A DNA stretch of 38,048 bases from an uncultured beta proteobacterium (lineage in GTDB: Bacteria > Pseudomonadota > Gammaproteobacteria > Burkholderiales > SG8-41). The position numbers and the translations under genes are program-made. The DNA lies in NCBI GenBank assembly GCA_902825845.1, contig CADECM010000058.1:1-38048 (forward strand), in the 5' to 3' direction. The notes beneath the pieces were generated by a model. The model ran no database searches. It saw only the letters and a list, made by a program, of their open reading frames with translations, and was not told the origin of the DNA. Below are positions 15,666-23,555 of this stretch, piece after piece (position 1 is the stretch's first letter; every line of letters starts with the position of its first letter).

Positions 15666-16175
15666 CTACGTGGGACGGCTGAAATCCGTCTGCGGAATGG
15701 CGGCCTGGGCCGGCGCTGGCGCAGTGATGTCGATCGGTGTGGCCTGACCCGGCGTGGCTTTCATGAAGGCGAGCCCCTCGTCTGTGGTGTCGAAGGAATC
15801 GCAAAACAACTCCATCATGATGCCGTCCGGATCCAGAAAATAAACGCTGAGTGTCATGCCGTGGTCGACGACATGATCGATCACCGCGTCGGCCGCGATC
15901 AGACGTTCGTGTGCCTGCTGCAGCGCCTGGTAGTTGTCGACCTTGAAGGCGAAATGATTCAGGCCGATCTGGCCTTTCTGCCGCGGCTGCGCACCCGGCG
16001 GCGCCTCGAACAGGGCGAGATTGTGGTGCATCACGCCGCAGGTCAGAAAATTGCGCTTGCCGTCGGGCGCATAGCGCGCCACCTGGAATCCGACGACGTC
16101 GCGGTAGAACGCAGTGGAGCGTGCAACATCGCTGACGTTGAGCACGAGATGGCCGATTTCCCTGGGTACGCTCAT
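15666..16175 (-). CDS. VOC superfamily protein (glyoxalase/extradiol-dioxygenase fold)
   Basis: 169 residues with two beta-alpha-beta-beta-beta modules. The metal ligands are visible: His9 (REIGHLVLNVSD), His74 (GLNHFAFKV) and Glu122 (DPDGIMMELF), the 2-His-1-carboxylate triad of type I extradiol dioxygenases and related VOC enzymes. The ATG at 16175 is preferred because CAGGAG lies seven nt upstream; an upstream in-frame start would add nine residues. The reaction cannot be fixed: ring cleavage, isomerisation and thiol conjugation are all known in the superfamily. The C-terminal 30 residues (Ala/Pro/Thr-rich) look disordered. The gene is divergent from the Bug protein gene at 16370. Confidence 0.85.
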   Translation of the reverse strand: MSVPREIGHLVLNVSDVARSTAFYRDVVGFQVARYAPDGKRNFLTCGVMHHNLALFEAPPGAQPRQKGQIGLNHFAFKVDNYQALQQAHERLIAADAVIDHVVDHGMTLSVYFLDPDGIMMELFCDSFDTTDEGLAFMKATPGQATPIDITAPAPAQAAIPQTDFSRPT

Positions 16176-16369
16176 CGCAGTCTCCTGAAAATTCTGGAAC
16201 AACGCGGGTTTGGCAGCACATGCGGATCGAATGGATTATACGCTCACGCGTGCGCTCAGCCGTGCATCCAACACGCATCGCGCCGCGCTAAACTCAGCGG
16301 TTTCAAAGCGTTGCCTAATTCCACGTCGCGCGGATAAACGCGCGACAGCGGCAGCGAAAGGCAGTGCAC

Positions 16370-17338
16370 ATGCGCACAGCGGTCAAACTCGGTATTGCGA
16401 TTCTGTTGGTGACGGCACACGCTGCCGCCGGCGTTGCCGCGCAACCCTATCCCAGCAAGCCGATTCGCATGGTCGTGCCCTTCTCGCCCGGTGGTCTGGC
16501 CGACGTGGTGGCGCGCGTCATTGTGCAGCCCGCCGCACGGCAGCTCGGCCAAAGCATCGTCATCGATCACCGCCCTGGCGCACTCGGCGCAATTGCCGGT
16601 GAGATCACGGCAAAGGCGGCGCCGGATGGCTATACCCTGCTGTTCGCGACCAGCAGCGCCATGTCGGCCGTGCCGACGCTGAGCAAGAAACCGCCCTACG
16701 ATCCGGTGCGGGATTTCACGCCCATCACCGACGCGGGCCGCGTCACCTTCTTCATGTATGTGCATCCGTCGCTGCCGGTGCGCAACATGACGGAATTGAT
16801 CAGCCATATCCGCGCGCATCCGGGCCGGCTGAACTATGGCACCGGCAGCGCGACGCCGATGATTGCCATGGCGCAGTTGCTGCTGTTGCATAAACTCGAC
16901 GCCGTGCGGGTGCCGTACAAGGGCGACGCGCCCACAGCACTGGACATGAGCGGCGGGCGCATTCAATTCGGCTTCATGAGCACCGTGCCCGGTTACGCAT
17001 TGGCGCGCGAGGGCAAGTTGCGCATGCTCGCCACGCTGATGCCGGCCCGCAGCGCGCTTGCGCCGGACGTGCCGACGCTGGCCGAAGCCGGGGTCACGGG
17101 TGTCTCCACCACCTCATGGGCCGGGCTGTTCGGGCCGGCGCGTATGCCCGCGCCGGTTGCGGGCCGGCTGGTCACGGAATTTCGCGCCGTGTTGTCGCGG
17201 CCGGACATCGTCGACACACTCGGACGGCAGGGCTTTCTGGCGCGCGGGTCGAGCCCGGAGGCACTCGCCGCCTACGTCAAAGAGCAGATCGATACTTGGC
17301 GCCGCATCGTGCGCGAGGCGGGCATAGCGGTGGAATAG
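16370..17338 (+). CDS. Bug-family (TctC-like) solute-binding protein
   Basis: 322 residues. A signal peptide, MRTAVKLGIAILLVTAHAAAGVAA, is followed by QPYPSKPIRMVVPFSPGG, IDHRPGALGAIAGE, AAPDGYTLLF and RVPYKGDAPTALDM, all Bug landmarks. The ATG at 16370 is preferred over a GTG two codons earlier; AAAGG lies eight nt upstream. No TctA or TctB gene is nearby. It converges on the soxA gene with only 11 nt between stops. The ligand is presumably an organic acid; genomic position next to sulfur genes is the only hint. Confidence 0.88.
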   Translation: MRTAVKLGIAILLVTAHAAAGVAAQPYPSKPIRMVVPFSPGGLADVVARVIVQPAARQLGQSIVIDHRPGALGAIAGEITAKAAPDGYTLLFATSSAMSAVPTLSKKPPYDPVRDFTPITDAGRVTFFMYVHPSLPVRNMTELISHIRAHPGRLNYGTGSATPMIAMAQLLLLHKLDAVRVPYKGDAPTALDMSGGRIQFGFMSTVPGYALAREGKLRMLATLMPARSALAPDVPTLAEAGVTGVSTTSWAGLFGPARMPAPVAGRLVTEFRAVLSRPDIVDTLGRQGFLARGSSPEALAAYVKEQIDTWRRIVREAGIAVE

Positions 17339-17349
17339 GCCGCCGCGGG

Positions 17350-18195
17350 CTACTTGCGCACGCCCGGCGTTTCCACCGTCAATCCCTGCGCACGCCACGC
17401 CAGAAACAATTCGAGATCGAGCAGGTCCTGCGAACCGGCGGCCGGCCGCTCGGCACGCACGCCGAAAAAGCACGCGCGCAGCCGCCGATGCAGGGAGCCC
17501 ATGGTTTGCCATTCCAGCCGGTACACGGGATACGGATTGCCATGCCCCTGGCTGATGGTGTCGTTCAACAGCTTGCGCCCGAAGTTGCGGTCGTGGCAAT
17601 GCGTGCAGGCGAGATCCATCTGGCCCATGCGGGTGTAGTACATATCGCGGCCGCGCTCGAAATGGCGGCGGTTTTGCGTGTCGATGACCACGTTCAGCGG
17701 CAGGCCGCGCGACTGCATGCCGACATACGCGGTAAGGCCCAGCAAATCATCCGATTCATAGCCCAGCGCGGCGGCCTGCTGGTGGCGTGTGCGGCATTGG
17801 TTGATGCGGCCCTCGATGTTGACGAGCCGCGCCGTGCCGGGATCGATTTGGGGGTAGCGCGGCGTCACCCCTTTCATGCTCGCCCGCGCGTCCTGGTGAC
17901 AGCTCGCGCAGGACTTGCCGCTCGCGCCCGCCGACTCGCTCCACAGCTTTTCACCGCGCGTCGCCCACAGCATGGCGGGGCTGGAAAAATCGTCGTGCTG
18001 CAGCGCGCGCACTTCGGCGCTGGAGAATTCGATGCCGGATTTGAGTGGTTGCGGCCGGAACGGCTGGGCGCCGTGGACAAGGCTTGCGCCGGCGGCCAGT
18101 AGTATCGTGATTGAGCACATGAGGGAACGAAGGAACGTAACATCCCGACGTTGCGCGCGCGACACGCTGCCTGCCCGCTCCCGCGCCGACCCCAT
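17350..18195 (-). CDS. soxA: SoxA-like dihaem c-type cytochrome, sulfur-oxidation complex subunit
   Basis: 281 residues from the ATG at 18195, about seven nt after the soxZ stop; a GTG one codon earlier or an ATG at 18120 are alternatives. The 18120 start would lose the positive n-region of the signal peptide. Two haem sites, CASCH (96-100) and CTHCHDRNFGRKLL (197-201), make this the dihaem SoxA type. Cys242 in RRLRACFFGVRAE matches the conserved cysteine that ligates the active-site haem and carries the persulfide. SoxA with SoxX joins a thiol substrate to the SoxY cysteine in the periplasm. It is the last gene of the minus-strand sox cluster. Confidence 0.88.
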   Translation of the reverse strand: MGSARERAGSVSRAQRRDVTFLRSLMCSITILLAAGASLVHGAQPFRPQPLKSGIEFSSAEVRALQHDDFSSPAMLWATRGEKLWSESAGASGKSCASCHQDARASMKGVTPRYPQIDPGTARLVNIEGRINQCRTRHQQAAALGYESDDLLGLTAYVGMQSRGLPLNVVIDTQNRRHFERGRDMYYTRMGQMDLACTHCHDRNFGRKLLNDTISQGHGNPYPVYRLEWQTMGSLHRRLRACFFGVRAERPAAGSQDLLDLELFLAWRAQGLTVETPGVRK

Positions 18196-18202
18196 CACGC
18201 GG

Positions 18203-18526
18203 TCACGCCGTTACCGCGATCGACGCGGCGGCCGAGCCTTTCTCGCCTGCGTCGTCCACCCACTCGAACTCGACCTTACCGCTGTCCTTTGCCAGAAAAT
18301 AAAACTGCAGGTAGGGATTGGCGGCAATACCCGAACCCAATTCCGCGCGGAACACTTCGGCGCCGTTATAGCGGCACACCAGATTGTTGACGACGTTCTT
18401 GGCGATCTTGCGGCCATTGTTGTCCATGCGAAAACCGGTTTCCATCGGGTGCTGGATCGCGATGCGCACGTCGACCACGTCGCCGCGCCGGGCCTTCGGC
18501 GGCACCAGAATGCGCGCGAGGCTCAT
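18203..18526 (-). CDS. soxZ: SoxZ-like sulfur-carrier scaffold protein
   Basis: 107 residues, the normal length. It opens with RILVPPKARRGDVVDVRI and has the HPMETGFR segment, GAEVFRAELGSGIAANPY and FYFLAKDSGKVEFEWVDDAG, all typical of SoxZ. No signal peptide is present, as usual; SoxZ is exported as a passenger of Tat-targeted SoxY. It starts 6 nt after the soxY stop. SoxZ forms the heterodimer that presents the SoxY arm. Confidence 0.92.
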   Translation of the reverse strand: MSLARILVPPKARRGDVVDVRIAIQHPMETGFRMDNNGRKIAKNVVNNLVCRYNGAEVFRAELGSGIAANPYLQFYFLAKDSGKVEFEWVDDAGEKGSAAASIAVTA

Positions 18527-18532
18527 GTCGGC

Positions 18533-19027
18533 TCAGACCCCATCGGCGTCCAGACAGGCGGTTTCGGTGACGATGACATCGGTGGCCGTGCCCCAGAACG
18601 AGCCGTCGGACATCTGTGCCACCGCCACCACATACTGCGCGCCCGCCAGCCGTATGCGCGTGGTGAGCGCGGCGCGCCCGGTGTCCGGCCCCATGCCGAT
18701 TTTTGCAATCACCGGACGCGGATTCTTCTCCGACAGCAGATACAGCGTGCGTACATGGTCGGCGGCCGTCATCGGGCTGTCGACGGACACGGTCAGCGGC
18801 ACCAGATGACCGTTCTCCGCGAGCTTGGGAATTTGCAGTTTCACCCGGCCCTCGCGTACTGCCGCGCCGCCGGTGATGTCCTTGAGCACCGGCACCAGTT
18901 CCGCCAGCGGTGGCCGTGCCGACTGCGGCAATTGTGCCCGCGCCGGCGCCGAGGCCGGCAACAAAACGCCGCCCGCGATGCCTTTGAGCACGCGTCTGCG
19001 CAAGGTGTTTGGGGTGTGCCGCATCAT
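18533..19027 (-). CDS. SoxY-like sulfur carrier with a non-canonical C-terminal cysteine arm
   Basis: 164 residues. The Tat-type signal LRRRVLKGIAGGVLLPASAPARA fits export with SoxZ. The immunoglobulin-like body (GRVKLQIPKLAENGHLVPLTV, YLLSEKNPRPVIAKIGMGP, TTRIRLAGAQYVVAVAQMSDGSFW) matches SoxY. The carrier cysteine is Cys158, but the tail reads ETACLDADGV instead of the usual GGCGG at the extreme C-terminus. It resembles the SoxY-related proteins described as having an AACIE-type arm, so it may be that paralogue and not the thiosulfate-oxidation SoxY. The ATG overlaps the soxX stop as ATGA. No symbol is assigned because of the altered arm. Confidence 0.82.
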   Translation of the reverse strand: MMRHTPNTLRRRVLKGIAGGVLLPASAPARAQLPQSARPPLAELVPVLKDITGGAAVREGRVKLQIPKLAENGHLVPLTVSVDSPMTAADHVRTLYLLSEKNPRPVIAKIGMGPDTGRAALTTRIRLAGAQYVVAVAQMSDGSFWGTATDVIVTETACLDADGV

Positions 19028-19497
19028 TTCAGGGTAAGCAAATAGGCTATCACATCTTCAATCTGCTCTGCGCTAAGTACCGGCTTGCCACGGTACGGTT
19101 CTGCGACGCGGGTGAGGCCCTCCACCCGATAGTAGGCGGGCATGATCGATTCGCGATTGAAAAACCGAGGATCGACGATGCGCGCCCGCAGCTGGGGCGC
19201 CGACAGCCGTGAGCCGACGCCGGATAGCGGCGGCGCAAGATTGCCGAAAAAGCGCTCGCCGGTCTCGGGTGCGGCGTGGCACAGGATGCAATTGCTGTCG
19301 CGGCTAACCAGTATCCTGCGCCCGCGCGCGGCATCGGGCGCGACAGTCGAAAGCGGCGCGCGGATTTCTCCGGCGGTGATGGCGTAGGGGGGCTGCGACC
19401 CGCTGCCGGCGCATCCGGCGAGCCATAACAGCAGCGAGAATGGCGCCATTATCAGAGCCAGCGCGCGCGGGCGGTGTGCCATGCCGTGCAAGCTCAT
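19024..19497 (-). CDS. soxX: SoxX-like monohaem cytochrome c lipoprotein
   Basis: 157 residues from the ATG at 19497, which forms an ATGA overlap with the stop of the methyltransferase gene; a start seven codons earlier is possible. The signal ends LLLWLAGC, giving lipid-modified Cys29, whereas many SoxX proteins are soluble. The haem site CILCH is at 70-74, followed by FGNLAPPLSGVGSRLS. The axial Met119 is in RESIMPAYYR, and the ending EPYRGKPVLSAEQIEDVIAYLLTL is characteristic of SoxX. It would pair with the SoxA-like protein encoded three genes downstream. Confidence 0.87.
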   Translation of the reverse strand: MSLHGMAHRPRALALIMAPFSLLLWLAGCAGSGSQPPYAITAGEIRAPLSTVAPDAARGRRILVSRDSNCILCHAAPETGERFFGNLAPPLSGVGSRLSAPQLRARIVDPRFFNRESIMPAYYRVEGLTRVAEPYRGKPVLSAEQIEDVIAYLLTLK

Positions 19498-20069
19498 CCG
19501 CGCGGCGGAATCCGCCACAGGTAAATCAGCGACGAACCCACGTTGCCGGTTTTCTCCGGCTGCCAGTCGCCCATATCAAACGCATGGGACACCACGCGCG
19601 TGCCGGGATTGAGTTCCCGCATCAGTTTTGGCCGCAACTTGAGGTTCAGCCGCGTCAGCAGGTATAGCGTGACCACGGTGGCTTCGCTGATATTGGTCTT
19701 GAACAAATCGCCCTCGATAAAGCGCACCCTGTCCTCGGTACCTGTGCGTGCGGCGAGTTCACGCGCCTCGCGGATGCGTTCCGGATCGATATCAATGCCC
19801 ACGCCGCGCGCGCCAAACTGCTTTGCCGCGGTGACCACAAAGCGCCCGTCGCCGCAGCCAAGGTCGTAGACGATATCGTCGCGGGTGACCGCGGCGAGCT
19901 TAAGCATCGTCGTCACCGTCTCGAACGCCGTGGGCACGAAGATTACGTCAGGCGTGCGCTGAGCCAACACGGCGCGGGGTATGCCCGCGAGCCCCGCCCC
20001 GCCCAGCGTACCCAAGCTGCCCCAAGTGCCCAACGTGCCCAGGACGGCAACAAATTGTCTGCGCCGCAT
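19494..20069 (-). CDS. class I SAM-dependent methyltransferase-like protein with an N-terminal export signal
   Basis: 191 residues. Motif I, DLGCGDGRFVV (about 69-79), followed by GVGIDIDPERIREARE, is a clear Rossmann methyltransferase signature. DRVRFIEGDLFKTNISEATVVTLYLL continues the fold. The surprise is the N-terminus: RRRQFV and a Gly/Leu-rich hydrophobic stretch ending PRAVLAQ look like a Tat or Sec signal, though SAM is cytoplasmic. Within it the coding sequence is a run of short GTLG-type repeats. It is the first gene of the cluster and overlaps soxX by ATGA. The substrate is unknown. It may be cytoplasmic with a membrane anchor, or exported and catalytically dead. Confidence 0.8.
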   Translation of the reverse strand: MRRRQFVAVLGTLGTWGSLGTLGGAGLAGIPRAVLAQRTPDVIFVPTAFETVTTMLKLAAVTRDDIVYDLGCGDGRFVVTAAKQFGARGVGIDIDPERIREARELAARTGTEDRVRFIEGDLFKTNISEATVVTLYLLTRLNLKLRPKLMRELNPGTRVVSHAFDMGDWQPEKTGNVGSSLIYLWRIPPRG

Positions 20070-20130
20070 GGTGCGCTCCGGTTAAAATGAGCGCCTATTA
20101 TGCCGCAGCTCGCGGAAAATAAAATTCAAT

Positions 20131-20147
20131 AAAAACAAATACTTGCG
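20131..20147 (+). repeat. AT-rich 17-nt motif, copy e, upstream of the MBL hydrolase
   Basis: Reads AAAAACAAATACTTGCG. It lies between divergent genes, ends 51 nt before the ATG at 20199, and is oriented toward that gene. It is preceded by an A/T run from about 20117 that includes a further AAAATTCAAT. Confidence 0.6.
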
Positions 20148-20198
20148 TAAAGTCTGCAAACCTGCGGCGGGCGCGGCGGCTCTTGTCTGGATGTCTTG

Positions 20199-21068
20199 AT
20201 GATTCGTTTATGGTCGGTTCTGGGTAATGCGCAAAAGCTCGATGGCGGCGCCATGTTCGGCAATGCGCCGCGCGCGATGTGGTCGCACTGGGTCACGCCC
20301 GATGCCGGTAACCGCGTGCCGCTGGCTTGCCGCGCACTGCTGGCCACGGGCATCAACGGCCAGCGCGTGCTGTTCGAAGCGGGCATTGGCGCCTTTTTTG
20401 AGCCCAAACTGAAGCAGCGTTACGGCGTGGTGGAAGACGAGCATGTGCTGCTCGCGTCGTTGGGCAAAGCCGGCTTCGCGCATGAAGACATCGACGCAGT
20501 GGTGTTGTCGCACCTGCATTTCGATCATGCCGGCGGCTTGCTGGCGGCGTGGGCGCCTGGCAAGCCGCGGCAATTGCTGTTCCCCAATGCGCGCTTCATT
20601 GTCGGGCGCGAATGCTGGGCGCGCGCGCTGAATCCGCACCCGCGCGACCGCGCCTCGTTCATCCCCGAATTGCCGGGACTGCTTGAAGCCTCCCGCCGGC
20701 TGGAGATCGTTGATGGCGAATTTTCAACGACGCTGGGGCCCGAGGTGCGCTTCGAATACAGCCACGGCCATACGCCGGGCCTGCTGCTGGCCACCGTGGG
20801 CGGCGACGGCGGCGTGGTGTTTTGCGCGGATCTGATTCCGGGCCGGCCGTGGGTGCATTTGCCGGTGACCATGGGCTACGACCGTTATCCTGAATTGCTG
20901 GTCGACGAAAAGCGCCGCTTTCTCGACGACAAGCTCGCGCGCGGCGTGCGGCTGTTCTACACGCACGACGCCGAGTGCGCGATGACTGCAGTGACTCGCG
21001 ACGACAAAGCGCGCTATGGTGTCACGCAGGAAGTGGCGGATTTCGCCGGACTGACCCTGGGCGCATAG
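20199..21068 (+). CDS. MBL-fold metallo-hydrolase
   Basis: 289 residues. The zinc motif [10 protein letters not shown] supplies His105, His107, Asp109 and His110. A second ligand motif, HGHTPGLLL, and a later FCADLIP aspartate plus THDAEC histidine complete a binuclear site of the metallo-beta-lactamase fold. The N-terminus has no signal peptide, so it is cytoplasmic; the overall form resembles lactonase or AttM/quorum-quenching-like members, but many MBL proteins hydrolyse thioesters or phosphoesters. The start is ATG at 20199, preceded by an in-frame TTG. It is divergent from the methyltransferase/sox cluster, and a sulfur-linked role is only a guess. Confidence 0.85.
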   Translation: MIRLWSVLGNAQKLDGGAMFGNAPRAMWSHWVTPDAGNRVPLACRALLATGINGQRVLFEAGIGAFFEPKLKQRYGVVEDEHVLLASLGKAGFAHEDIDAVVLSHLHFDHAGGLLAAWAPGKPRQLLFPNARFIVGRECWARALNPHPRDRASFIPELPGLLEASRRLEIVDGEFSTTLGPEVRFEYSHGHTPGLLLATVGGDGGVVFCADLIPGRPWVHLPVTMGYDRYPELLVDEKRRFLDDKLARGVRLFYTHDAECAMTAVTRDDKARYGVTQEVADFAGLTLGA

Positions 21069-21082
21069 CCCGCCGCGCGGGC
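21068..21082 (+). terminator. short GC hairpin after the MBL hydrolase gene
   Basis: GCCCGC-CGC-GCGGGC is a 6-bp stem starting at the stop codon. No T-run follows, so it is at most a weak or Rho-assisted terminator. Two near-identical 14-mers in tandem (CGGCGCCCGTGTTG and CGGCGCCCGTTGTG, 21102-21129) follow in the same gap. Confidence 0.3.
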
Positions 21083-21247
21083 CGCCACACGCCTGCCATA
21101 GCGGCGCCCGTGTTGCGGCGCCCGTTGTGCGGAATTCGCGAATGGCCTAGCATCCGCGCTGGACGATACAACAGGGGCATGACATGCGCTTGCCCGGTCC
21201 CGATGCTTCAGCGCGCAACGAAATTCATGGACAAAGAGGCCGTGGAA

Positions 21248-22219
21248 ATGAACAAGACAATCAAGGCAATGCTTGTGTCAGGCCTGTTGGCGGGCAGCGT
21301 GGGGATCACAGGGCCAGCCGCTGCCCAGGGCTACCCAAACCGCGTGGTGAAAATCATCGTGCCCTTTGCCGCCGGCGGAGGCACCGACGTCATGGCGCGC
21401 ACGATTGCGCAGAAGCTGAATGAAGCATGGTCGCAACCGGTGGTGGTTGAAAACCGCCCGGGCGCCGGTGGCGTCATCGGCGCCGACGCAGTGGCCAAAT
21501 CACCGCCCGATGGCTACACCTATCTGCTGGCCACCACGACCACGGCGATCAACGCCAGCCTGCTGGCGAAGCCGCCCTACAACATGCAGCGGGATTTGCA
21601 GTCCGTGGCCATGCTGAGCTTTTATCCCATGGCTGCAGTGGTGCCGGCAGCGTCGCCGGTGCGCACGCTGCAGGACCTGGCCGCGCTGTCGCACAAGCAA
21701 TCGCTGAGCGCGGGCTCCGGCGGCAATGGAACGCCCCAGCACCTGGTACTTGAAATGTTCAACGGCGCGAGCGGCGCGAAAATCCTGCATGTCCCCTACA
21801 AGGGCGGCGCGCCCGCACTGGCCGCGTTGCTGGGCGGCCAGAACGACGTGGTGTTTTCATTGTGGCCGGAGTGCCTGCCCCACGTAAAGGCAGGCAAGCT
21901 GCGCGCGCTGGCGGTGACCACCGAAAACCGCCTCGCGCAGATGGCCACCATCCCCACCATGGCGGAAGCCGGATTCGCCGCCGTACAGGCCACCGGCTGG
22001 CAGGGCGTGATGGTTCGCGCCGGCACGCCCAACGACATCGTCGCCAAAATCAATGCGCAAGTGAGCGGCATCATGGCCGCGTCCGAAATGAAATCGCGCA
22101 TCACGGACCAGGGCTTCATCCCGGTGACGATGGGTGTCGGCGACACCGCGAAATTCGTCAGCGCCGACGTGGAACGCTGGGGAAAGGTCGTTCGCAACGG
22201 GAATATCCGGGTGGAGTGA
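21248..22219 (+). CDS. Bug-family (TctC-like) solute-binding protein
   Basis: 323 residues from the ATG at 21248, which has AGAGG about eight nt upstream. The signal peptide MNKTIKAMLVSGLLAGSVGITGPAAAQ precedes GYPNRVVKIIVPFAAGGGTDVMAR, VENRPGAGGVIGADAVAK, PPDGYTYLL and HVPYKGGAPALAALLGG. The frame is open far upstream into the MBL gene, but that stretch is not signal-like. It is the third Bug protein here and again lacks TctAB neighbours. It probably has its own promoter, with 179 nt to the upstream gene. Confidence 0.9.
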   Translation: MNKTIKAMLVSGLLAGSVGITGPAAAQGYPNRVVKIIVPFAAGGGTDVMARTIAQKLNEAWSQPVVVENRPGAGGVIGADAVAKSPPDGYTYLLATTTTAINASLLAKPPYNMQRDLQSVAMLSFYPMAAVVPAASPVRTLQDLAALSHKQSLSAGSGGNGTPQHLVLEMFNGASGAKILHVPYKGGAPALAALLGGQNDVVFSLWPECLPHVKAGKLRALAVTTENRLAQMATIPTMAEAGFAAVQATGWQGVMVRAGTPNDIVAKINAQVSGIMAASEMKSRITDQGFIPVTMGVGDTAKFVSADVERWGKVVRNGNIRVE

Positions 22220-22304
22220 TGGGCGGGCGCTGGGGCACGCCGGCCAGCGGTTTTTCGTAGACCGGCGCAACTTCGCCGTACTTTGCCAGCTCCGCCGCGT
22301 CACG

Positions 22305-22718
22305 TCACGGAACCTCGTCCAGATAAAAGTGATACCCCGTGACCATCAGGGCAAGTGGCACCACTGCCTTCGCCAAGGTGTAAGCAGTGGAACTGGTGCG
22401 CAAGCACACTACCGCTCCTTTTTTGATGGTGACCTTCAATCGTGTCGGTTCCGCACTGCGAGCTTGAGCGAAAATTTCCTTTGGACCAGCTGTCAGTCGT
22501 GCGGTTACTCGCTCGGCATTGTCGAGCATGGCGAATCCCGCATTATTGACGCCCACGGTAAGACCGACGCCGCCCGCGGCAAACGCCGATTCCCGGAATA
22601 TTGCGGCCACACCGGTTCTGCCAGCCTCGGGCGACGGCAACGGTTTTAGCGGTACGGACGCGCAGGCAGCAACGAGTGCGCAAAGCAAGCCAAGTGTGAA
22701 GTTGTGTAAGTGGCGCAT
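22305..22718 (-). CDS. small lipoprotein, possibly DUF2846-like
   Basis: 137 residues from the ATG at 22718. MRHLHNFTLGLLCALVAAC is a lipoprotein signal with lipid-modified Cys19. The mature domain (AAIFRESAFAAGGVGLTVGVNNAGFAML...VTARLTAGPKEIFAQA) resembles the beta-rich DUF2846-type domain that holds a 'value for display' strand pattern, but I am not certain. A hydrophobic segment near the C-terminus (AVVPLALMVTGYHFYL) is unusual. An upstream in-frame start at 22805 would spoil the signal. It converges with the Bug gene and lies 144 nt before (downstream of) mtgA on the same strand. Confidence 0.6.
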   Translation of the reverse strand: MRHLHNFTLGLLCALVAACASVPLKPLPSPEAGRTGVAAIFRESAFAAGGVGLTVGVNNAGFAMLDNAERVTARLTAGPKEIFAQARSAEPTRLKVTIKKGAVVCLRTSSTAYTLAKAVVPLALMVTGYHFYLDEVP

Positions 22719-22862
22719 GATCTTAGTCAGCGTCGTGTAATCCAAGCTTAATGAAACCCGTGCCGGCATCCGTAAATGGCGCTGTTTCCCATCGGACCGT
22801 CGCACTGAGGTTACTATTTGTTCGATTGAAATTGACCGGCCGGTTCTCTTCGCTCGGCGCTG

Positions 22863-23555
22863 TCAAGGCGTCCTTACCCCGCGTGAGCGGGCGGAAATCA
22901 TCGACGTGCGCTGCATGAGATATGCGGTATTCGAGCCCGGGCGATAGCGGCGCGGGCTGGGGGTCATGGCCGCGAGCCGCGCGGCCTGGGTGACGTTGAG
23001 GTTGGCGGCGCTGGTGCCGTAGTGGTAGCGCGCGGCGGCTTCGGCGCCGAACACGCCGTCGCCCCATTCGATCACGTTCAGATACAGTTCCAGAATGCGC
23101 CGCTTGGACATCATCGCTTCGAGCATGAGCGTGACGTTTGCTTCCAGTCCCTTGCGCCACCAGGTGCGTTGGCCCGAGAAGAACAGGTTTTTGGCAAGTT
23201 GCTGGCTGATGGTTGAGCCGCCGGCGACGATGGCGCGCTCGCGGCGATTGCGTTCCCACGCCACCCGGATGCCGTCCCAGTCGAAGCCGTCGTGTTCGAG
23301 AAAGCGCGCATCCTCGGCGGCGATCAGCGCGCGTTTCAGGTGCGGCGAGATGCGCGCGTAGGGCGTCCACTGGTGTCGCAGTTTGGCTTTCGGGTCTTTT
23401 GTTTGCAGCCCTTGGAGTCGCGCGCGCATGAAGGCGGTGGAGTCGGGATTAAACCTGACCCAGTAGGCAACGTGCGCCGCAAACCAGAACTGCAGCGCCA
23501 CCAGTACCAGCAGCGCCAGCAGCAACAGGCGCCAGGTCCAGCGCAACACGATCAA
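22863..23555 (-). CDS. mtgA: monofunctional biosynthetic peptidoglycan transglycosylase
   Basis: 230 residues with one N-terminal membrane anchor (about 6-30) and a GT51 domain in the periplasm. Catalytic Glu81 sits in IAAEDARFLEHDGFDW. GGSTISQQLAKNLFFSGQRTWWRKGLE and KRRILELYLNVIEWGDGVFGAEAAARYHYG are the family blocks. It polymerises lipid II into glycan strands. The start is a TTG that overlaps the aroE stop as TTGA, so translation is coupled. The C-terminal tail past NTAYLMQRT is short and Arg/Ser-rich. Adjacent aroE is a common neighbour of mtgA in betaproteobacteria. Confidence 0.93.
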   Translation of the reverse strand: MIVLRWTWRLLLLALLVLVALQFWFAAHVAYWVRFNPDSTAFMRARLQGLQTKDPKAKLRHQWTPYARISPHLKRALIAAEDARFLEHDGFDWDGIRVAWERNRRERAIVAGGSTISQQLAKNLFFSGQRTWWRKGLEANVTLMLEAMMSKRRILELYLNVIEWGDGVFGAEAAARYHYGTSAANLNVTQAARLAAMTPSPRRYRPGSNTAYLMQRTSMISARSRGVRTP

